Part shown: in pieces, positions 32,744 through 37,600 of the stretch | Position numbering within the stretch: the first letter of the stretch is position 1 | Layout: each line of letters opens with the position of its first letter | Origin: an uncultured Rhodospirillaceae bacterium | GTDB lineage: Bacteria > Pseudomonadota > Alphaproteobacteria > Rhodospirillales > Magnetospirillaceae | DNA: 37,600 nucleotides | Assembly: GCA_903941105.1 (NCBI GenBank) | Contig: CAJANL010000232.1 | Location: forward strand, 1-37,600 | Direction of reading: 5' to 3' | Made by a program: the position numbers and the translations under genes | The notes under the pieces: generated by a model | What the model was told of the DNA's origin: nothing | What the model saw: only the letters and a program-made list of their open reading frames with translations | The model's database searches: none

Positions 32744-34033
32744 TTGGCGGACGGCGCGACATCACTTCACCGCCGTCTGGCCACTCGTCTGGCGGTGGGC
32801 GGATTGGCCATCGCCGTTTTGCTGGGCGGTGCGGTGTTTTGGCACGAACTGGAACGCATAGACGACGAGTTCGTCGATCAGGCCGTCGAGGCGGCCCGCG
32901 ACCTACAGCGCATGTTGCCGCTCACCCTCGGCTCGGACACCGCCCCGGCGGCTCAGGTGGCGCTCGACAGTTTCGTCGCCGATCATGCCCGGATGGCCAA
33001 GGATCATTTCTCCATCGTCGAGGTCTATGGCCGCGACCGCAAGCCGGTTGCCGAGGCGACCGCCGCCGATGCGGTCGGCCTGGAGTCGGCGGTGGACCGT
33101 TCCATCCATCATTTTCCGCCCATCGGCGACAGCTGGTATACGAAGCATGTGGTGGAGAAGCGGCTATACCTCCAGGTGGTGACCCCGCTGGTCGTCGAGG
33201 GCGCCGTCGTCGGCTGGTTCGAGGGCGTCTACCGCATCACCCCGGGCAGCCTCGACGCCGCCACGCGGGACGCGGTCCGCGCCGTCATCACCGTCATTCT
33301 GGCGGTATTGGCCACGACGGGGTTGCTCTATCCCATCATCGTGCGGCTGAATCGCGGCCTGTTGGCGCGGTCACAGGCGTTGCTGGACGCCAATCTCGGC
33401 ACCCTGGAGGCGCTTGGAAGCGCCATCGCCAAGCGTGACAGTGACACCGGCAGCCATAACTACCGGGTCACCCTCTACGCCGTTCGCCTGGCCGAGGCGG
33501 TCGGGGTGCCGCCCAGCCGGATCCAGGCCCTGGTCAAGGGCGCCTTCCTGCATGACATCGGCAAGCTGGCCATCCCCGATGCCATCCTGTTGAAGCCGGG
33601 CAAGCTGGATGAGGCCGAGTTTTCCGTGATGAAGACCCACGTCAACCACGGCATCGACGTGGTGCGTCGCTTCGAGTGGCTGGACGACGCCGCTGACGTG
33701 GTCGGGCATCACCACGAAAAATTCGACGGCTCAGGCTATATGGACGGACTGGCCGGCGAGAACATTCCCATCAACGCCCGCATCTTCGCCATCGCCGACG
33801 TCTTCGACGCACTGACCTCGCGACGGCCCTATAAGGAGCCCATGTCCGTGGATAAGTCCTTGGCGGTGATGTCCGAGGGGCGCGGCGGCCATTTCGACCC
33901 CGCTCTGCTCGACGTCTTCGTCGCCCGGGCCGCGGCCCTGCACGCCGAAATCGCCGCCTGTGACGAGGACTGCCTCGCCACCACTTTGCGCAGCCTCACC
34001 CGCGAGTACTTCACCGACATGGCGATCGGGTAG
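32744..34033 (+). CDS. Membrane HD-GYP-like cyclic-di-GMP phosphodiesterase
   Basis: A 429-residue protein if the TTG at 32744 is the start; no ATG lies near the natural N-terminus, and ATG-initiated upstream sequence is low-complexity. A transmembrane helix (LAVGGLAIAVLLGGAVFW) precedes a periplasmic sensor (about 40-180) and a second helix (AVITVILAVLATTGLLYPII). The HD-GYP domain has the HD pair in KGAFLHDIGKLAIPD, the H residues in HVNHG and VVGHHHEKFDGSGYMDGL, and IPINARIFAIADVFDALTS. The third letter of the GYP motif is Met (GYM), while the metal ligands look intact. Such enzymes hydrolyse cyclic-di-GMP; Pro loss may reduce partner binding. It follows the coiled-coil protein gene closely. 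Confidence 0.85.
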   Translation: MADGATSLHRRLATRLAVGGLAIAVLLGGAVFWHELERIDDEFVDQAVEAARDLQRMLPLTLGSDTAPAAQVALDSFVADHARMAKDHFSIVEVYGRDRKPVAEATAADAVGLESAVDRSIHHFPPIGDSWYTKHVVEKRLYLQVVTPLVVEGAVVGWFEGVYRITPGSLDAATRDAVRAVITVILAVLATTGLLYPIIVRLNRGLLARSQALLDANLGTLEALGSAIAKRDSDTGSHNYRVTLYAVRLAEAVGVPPSRIQALVKGAFLHDIGKLAIPDAILLKPGKLDEAEFSVMKTHVNHGIDVVRRFEWLDDAADVVGHHHEKFDGSGYMDGLAGENIPINARIFAIADVFDALTSRRPYKEPMSVDKSLAVMSEGRGGHFDPALLDVFVARAAALHAEIAACDEDCLATTLRSLTREYFTDMAIG

Positions 34034-34034
34034 A

Positions 34035-35027
34035 TTAATCCTCGTCGAACGCTTCGAACGGCTTGCCCGCCTGCCGCTCCTCGAAGCCGAAAAAGGCGAA
34101 GCTGGCGGCCATGTGCGACGGCAGTTCGGCCGTCAGTTCCAGTGTGCCGCCCTTGGGATGCGGCAGGCGCAGGGCGCGGGCGTGCAGGTGCAGCTTGCGC
34201 GAGATGCCGCTGCCTTCGATGATGGCGTCCTTGCCGCCGTATTTGCCGTCGCCCAGGATGGGGGTCTCCAGCAGCAGGCAGTGGGCGCGCAATTGGTGGG
34301 TGCGGCCGGTGCGCGGCTGCATTTCCAGCCAGGCGGCGCGGCGGAGCGCGCTGTCCACCACCCGGTAGAGAGTGACGGCGCGCTTGCCGGCGTCCTCGTC
34401 CACCGCCACCTTCTCGCCGGCGCGGCCGGGCAGCTTGGCCAGCGGCGCGTCGATCAGGCCCTGCGAAATCTTCGGCACGCCCACCACCAGCGCCCAATAG
34501 AGTTTCTGCGCGGCGCGGCCCTTGAAGGCGGCAGCCAGTTTGGCGGCGGCGGCGGGGGTGCGGCCCAGCACCAACACGCCCGAGGTGTCCTTGTCGAGGC
34601 GATGCACCAGGCGCGGCCGCTCGAAGCGTTCGAACTTCAGCACGTCGAGCATGGCGTCGATATGCTTGTCGGACATGCCGGTGCCGCCCTGCACCGCCAG
34701 CCCCGGCGGCTTGTTCAGCGCCAGGATGTCATCGTCCTTGTAGATGACGCAGTCCATCAGGTCGCGCGCCATCCGCTCGTCGATCACCACCGGCCGGGAT
34801 TCCTGCGAGGGGGCCGGCGGGGCGGGGATGGGGGGGACGCGGATTTCCTGACCGGCCTCCAGCCGCTGGTTGGACTTGGCGCGCTTGCCATCGACGCGGA
34901 CGTTGCCGCTGCGCAGCCATTTTTCCAGCAGGCCGTGGTTGACGTCGGGGAAATGGCGCTTGAACCAACGGTCGAGCCTGATCTCGGTCTCTTCGTTGGC
35001 GACGGTGAGGGTCTGTACGGAGCTCAT
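34035..35027 (-). CDS. RluA/RluC-family 23S rRNA pseudouridine synthase
   Basis: A 330-residue protein. An S4 RNA-binding domain (about 14-65, EIRLDRWFKRHFPDVNHGLL) precedes the catalytic domain. RLVHRLDKDTSGVLVLGRT contains the catalytic Asp in HRLDxDTSG, and MQPRTGRTHQLRAHC is the other family motif. LALNKPPGLAVQGGTG is also typical. With the S4 domain it resembles RluC/RluD, which modify 23S rRNA. The ATG at 35027 is the first in a consistent frame; the ribosome-binding site is weak. It converges with the HD-GYP-like gene one base away. Confidence 0.9.
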   Translation of the reverse strand: MSSVQTLTVANEETEIRLDRWFKRHFPDVNHGLLEKWLRSGNVRVDGKRAKSNQRLEAGQEIRVPPIPAPPAPSQESRPVVIDERMARDLMDCVIYKDDDILALNKPPGLAVQGGTGMSDKHIDAMLDVLKFERFERPRLVHRLDKDTSGVLVLGRTPAAAAKLAAAFKGRAAQKLYWALVVGVPKISQGLIDAPLAKLPGRAGEKVAVDEDAGKRAVTLYRVVDSALRRAAWLEMQPRTGRTHQLRAHCLLLETPILGDGKYGGKDAIIEGSGISRKLHLHARALRLPHPKGGTLELTAELPSHMAASFAFFGFEERQAGKPFEAFDED

Positions 35028-35058
35028 GCCGCAGCTAAGGCCGCAATCCCCACTCGCG

Positions 35059-36699
35059 TCAAGTGGCCAGCGTGCGATGTCGCGCCAGATACAGCGGCGT
35101 GCGGCTTTTCGGCACCCTATGGATGAAGTTGAACCGCGCCACGTGGTAGCTGGGATCGAAGCCGTAGAAGTTCAGCTTCATCTGTTCCAGTTCCTCGGTG
35201 CGATAGGCCTCCAGCGGCTTCTCTGCCTCGTCGGCGGCGCGCGACAGGCGCTTGGCGGCGAGGCGTTCGTCCAGCCCGGGGTCCTCGGCGATGGCGCCGG
35301 CCATGGCTTCGACCGCCTCGCGGAACTCGGCGGGGGTGCGGCCGAAATGGGTGTCGATCAGGCCCAGCCGCTCGGCCTCGCCGCCGCCGATGGGCAGGCG
35401 GGCGCCGGTCACCTCGGCCGCCTGGGCGCTGCCGCAGCGTTTGGGCAGCAGGTAGGTCCAGTATTCCGAGCCGTAGAGGTTGCCCATGCCCTTGTAGTGC
35501 GGGTTGAGCACCACGCCCTCGCGGGCCAGCACCAGGTCGGCGGCCAGGGCCATGAACACTCCGCCGGCGCCGGCGTTGCCCTGCATGGCGGCGATGGTGA
35601 AGTGGCTGCCACAGGTGATGATGTCGCGGCAGAGGTCGTTCATGGCGTTGATGTTGCGCCACGACTCTTCGGCCGGGCTGTCGGCCTCCTCGATGGTGCC
35701 GAGATGGATGCCGTTGGACCAGAAATCCGGCCCGCCTATCAGCGCGATCACCCGTGTCGGGCGCTGCGTCGCGTTGTGGAAGGCATTCCGCAGCCGAAGG
35801 CACTGATCGGTGCTCATGGCGCCGTTGAGGAAGGGGAAATGCAGGAAGCCGACGCCGTGCCGCTCGTCGTACCAGATGTCGTGGTAGCCGGGCGCCTCGG
35901 GGATGCCGTCCATGGCCTCGTCGCCCAGCACCACGGCGGCGGGCAGTTTGAGGGCGTGCTCGTCGCGGCGGCGGAGATGGCCGATCCACACCGCGCCGTC
36001 CACCGTGGCGCGCGCGATGGCGCCGCCGTGGCGGGCGACGATGATGCCGGGCGTGCCCTCCAGGTTTTCGGCGGGGTGGGCGTCGTGGAGATAGACCTCG
36101 CGGCCGAAGATGCGGTCGAGCAGCCCCGGGGTGCCGTCGGCCGAGCGGATCTTGCGCAGCACGGTGGCGGTGTCGTCGCGTGCCCAGTCGATGGCGCGAT
36201 CGGCCTGGCGGCAGGCCGGCTTCCAGCGGCCGTCGGGCGGCGGGGTGCCGTCCTTGGCGTCAAGGGCTTCAAGCACCGCCGCGACGGCGGCCTCGGTGAC
36301 CTCGTTGCGATAGAGGCTGGATTTGCTGGCGTCGCGCATGGCGAAGCCGCGGCTGGCCCACACCGGGCCGGCGTCCATGGCGGCCTCGGCCTGCAGCACG
36401 GTGACGCCCCACTCTTCGCGGCCCTCCAGGATGGCCCAGTCGAGCGCCGCCGGCCCCCGGTCGCCCACCGGGCCGGGATGCACCACCAGGCAGCGGTGGC
36501 GGCGCCACACCTGCTCGGGAATGGCCCGCTTGAGGAAGGGGGCGACGATGACGTCGGGCTTGGCCAGTTCCACCGCCTCGATGGTGACGGCGTCGTTGAC
36601 GTCGAACTCGCAGGAAACGTCGTGGCCGCGTGCCGACAGCTCGACCCACAGGCGCTGGGTCAGGCTGTTGAAGGCGTGGGAGAGGAGGAGAATACGCAT
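35059..36699 (-). CDS. hoxX: HoxX/HypX: hydrogenase maturation protein making the CO ligand
   Basis: A 546-residue two-domain protein. The N-terminal formyltransferase/hydrolase-like domain (about 1-250) has VVHPGPVGDRGPAALDWAIL and GVTVLQAEAAMDAGPVWA. The C-terminal enoyl-CoA hydratase/crotonase domain (about 265-500) has VIALIGGPDFWSNGIHL, the oxyanion-loop stretch QGNAGAGGVFMALAADLVLA, and NPHYKGMGNLYGSEYWTYLL. In HypX the first domain takes the formyl group from formyl-tetrahydrofolate and the second releases CO, which becomes the active-site ligand of [NiFe]-hydrogenase under aerobic conditions. The ATG overlaps the hypE stop (TGATG). Its presence suggests a hydrogenase assembled with oxygen present. 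Confidence 0.93.
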   Translation of the reverse strand: MRILLLSHAFNSLTQRLWVELSARGHDVSCEFDVNDAVTIEAVELAKPDVIVAPFLKRAIPEQVWRRHRCLVVHPGPVGDRGPAALDWAILEGREEWGVTVLQAEAAMDAGPVWASRGFAMRDASKSSLYRNEVTEAAVAAVLEALDAKDGTPPPDGRWKPACRQADRAIDWARDDTATVLRKIRSADGTPGLLDRIFGREVYLHDAHPAENLEGTPGIIVARHGGAIARATVDGAVWIGHLRRRDEHALKLPAAVVLGDEAMDGIPEAPGYHDIWYDERHGVGFLHFPFLNGAMSTDQCLRLRNAFHNATQRPTRVIALIGGPDFWSNGIHLGTIEEADSPAEESWRNINAMNDLCRDIITCGSHFTIAAMQGNAGAGGVFMALAADLVLAREGVVLNPHYKGMGNLYGSEYWTYLLPKRCGSAQAAEVTGARLPIGGGEAERLGLIDTHFGRTPAEFREAVEAMAGAIAEDPGLDERLAAKRLSRAADEAEKPLEAYRTEELEQMKLNFYGFDPSYHVARFNFIHRVPKSRTPLYLARHRTLAT

Positions 36700-37600
36700 C
36701 AGCAGATCCTCGGCAACTGCTCGCCGGCCAGCCAGTCCACCACCCGCATGCCGCCCATGGCGGTTTCCATCTGGACGAAGTGGTGGCTGTCGGCGCGGCA
36801 GTCGCCGATATGGGCGGCGTTGCCCCCCAGCGGATGGGCCCGCATCACCGCCAGCAGCCGGTCGGCGTCGCCCGGGTCGCAGATGCAGATCAGCTTGCCC
36901 TCGTTGGCGACATAGAGCGGGTCGAGGCCCAGCAGCTCGCAGGCGCCGCGCACCTCGGCGCGCACCGGCACGGCGGCCTCGCGGATCAACATGCCGACGG
37001 CGGATTGGGCGGCGATCTCGTTGAGGGTGGCGGCCAGCCCGCCCCGCGTCGGGTCGCGCAGCACCCGGATGCCCGGAACCTCGGCCACCATGGCGGCCAC
37101 CATGGTGTGCAGCGCCGCCGAGTCCGACAGGATGGCGGTTTCGAAGCCCAGGGACTCGCGCTGGCTCATCACCGCGACGCCGTGGTCGCCCATGGTGCCC
37201 GAGACCAGGATGGCGTCGCCGGGCCGCGCCTTGTCGCCGGAAATCTCGACGCCGGGGGGCACCATGCCGATGCCGGCGGTGGTGATGAAGATGCCGTCGC
37301 CCTTGCCCTTCTCGACCACCTTGGTGTCGCCGGTGATCACCGGCACGCCGGCCTCCTTCGAAGCCTTCGCCATGGAGTCGACGACGCGCTTCAAGTCGGC
37401 CAGGGGGAAACCTTCCTCGATGATGAAGCCGGCCGACAGGGACAGGGGCACCGCGCCGGCCATGGCGACGTCGTTGACGGTACCGTGCACTGAGAGTGAA
37501 CCGATGTCGCCGCCGGGGAAGAACAGCGGGCTGATGACGTAGCCGTCGGTGGTCATCACCATCCGTCCACCGGGAACGTCGAAGGCGGCCTGGTCGTTGC
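36699..37600 (-). CDS. hypE: HypE: carbamoyl dehydratase of hydrogenase maturation (5' end outside window)
   Basis: The C-terminal about 300 residues of HypE; the gene continues past the right edge. HypE dehydrates a carbamoyl group on its C-terminal Cys to thiocyanate, the source of the two CN ligands of [NiFe]-hydrogenase. Visible are TTDGYVISPLFFPGGDIG, HGTVNDVAMAGA, GVPVITGDTKVVEKGKGDG, VLRDPTRGGLAATLNEIA and YVANEGKL from the AIRS/PurM-like ATP-binding fold, and the required end PRIC with its catalytic Cys. hoxX follows with a one-base overlap. Earlier hyp genes would be expected to the right. Confidence 0.95.
   Translation of the reverse strand, partial: NDQAAFDVPGGRMVMTTDGYVISPLFFPGGDIGSLSVHGTVNDVAMAGAVPLSLSAGFIIEEGFPLADLKRVVDSMAKASKEAGVPVITGDTKVVEKGKGDGIFITTAGIGMVPPGVEISGDKARPGDAILVSGTMGDHGVAVMSQRESLGFETAILSDSAALHTMVAAMVAEVPGIRVLRDPTRGGLAATLNEIAAQSAVGMLIREAAVPVRAEVRGACELLGLDPLYVANEGKLICICDPGDADRLLAVMRAHPLGGNAAHIGDCRADSHHFVQMETAMGGMRVVDWLAGEQLPRIC

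Overview
The window is GC-rich (roughly two-thirds G+C by eye), tightly packed and full of short start/stop overlaps (ATGA, TGATG, TAATG). It holds an NDUFS4-type complex I subunit between two tRNA genes, an alphaproteobacterial-type flagellin, a sulfate ABC transporter next to an Rrf2 regulator, and [NiFe]-hydrogenase regulatory and maturation genes. Together these suggest a free-living, motile alphaproteobacterium, probably Rhodospirillales and possibly Magnetospirillum-like. The genus is inference from gene content; no rRNA or other phylogenetic marker was analysed.

Layout. 1-2953: hoxA and hoxJ (hydrogenase response regulator and histidine kinase), with a perfect FNR/FixK-type palindrome upstream. 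2954-7450: sulfate importer cysPTWA on the minus strand behind an Rrf2 regulator, with a visible promoter and an inverted repeat that could be its operator. 7443-10782: a small membrane protein, a polyprenyl-phosphate-type glycosyltransferase, a YdjC-family deacetylase and an MFS transporter. 10779-12535: chrBA chromate operon with a short ChrB. 12650-15670: an accessory island in which a flagellin with a seven-repeat, probably beta-propeller, insertion lies between two near-identical copies of a MITE-like element. 15684-18579: a CBS protein coupled to an ArsB/NhaD-type permease, an AT-rich non-coding stretch, DUF192 and a small secreted protein. 18814-21442: a radical SAM / glycosyltransferase fusion, then tRNA-Pro, the NDUFS4-like gene and tRNA-Arg. 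21563-23424: a truncated histidine kinase, a repeat, and a MoaD/ThiS-like gene coupled to a BNR-repeat protein. 23733-29442: a coiled-coil protein, an alpha/beta hydrolase, a bacteriohemerythrin, an N-formylglutamate amidohydrolase, a chemoreceptor and an MFS transporter. 29554-35027: long-form purC, a glutamine synthetase-like ligase with a possible coupled Cys-rich microprotein, a membrane-anchored coiled-coil protein, an HD-GYP-like protein and a pseudouridine synthase. 35059-37600: hoxX and the start-truncated hypE, apparently the end of a hydrogenase maturation operon that enters from the right.

How the parts work together. The two ends concern uptake hydrogenase: HoxA/HoxJ control its transcription, HypE makes the cyanide ligands and HoxX supplies CO under aerobic conditions. 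The FNR-type box suggests oxygen control of the regulators. The sulfate importer and Rrf2 protein look like a cysteine or Fe-S-responsive sulfur module. The chemoreceptor, the HD-GYP-like protein and the unusual flagellin relate to motility and signalling.

Most notable are the flagellin with a seven-repeat insertion, the MITE pair around it (one copy with a perfect 10-bp target duplication), a four-copy dispersed palindromic repeat, the radical SAM-GT2 fusion, and a C6G12 tract just before the CBS gene.
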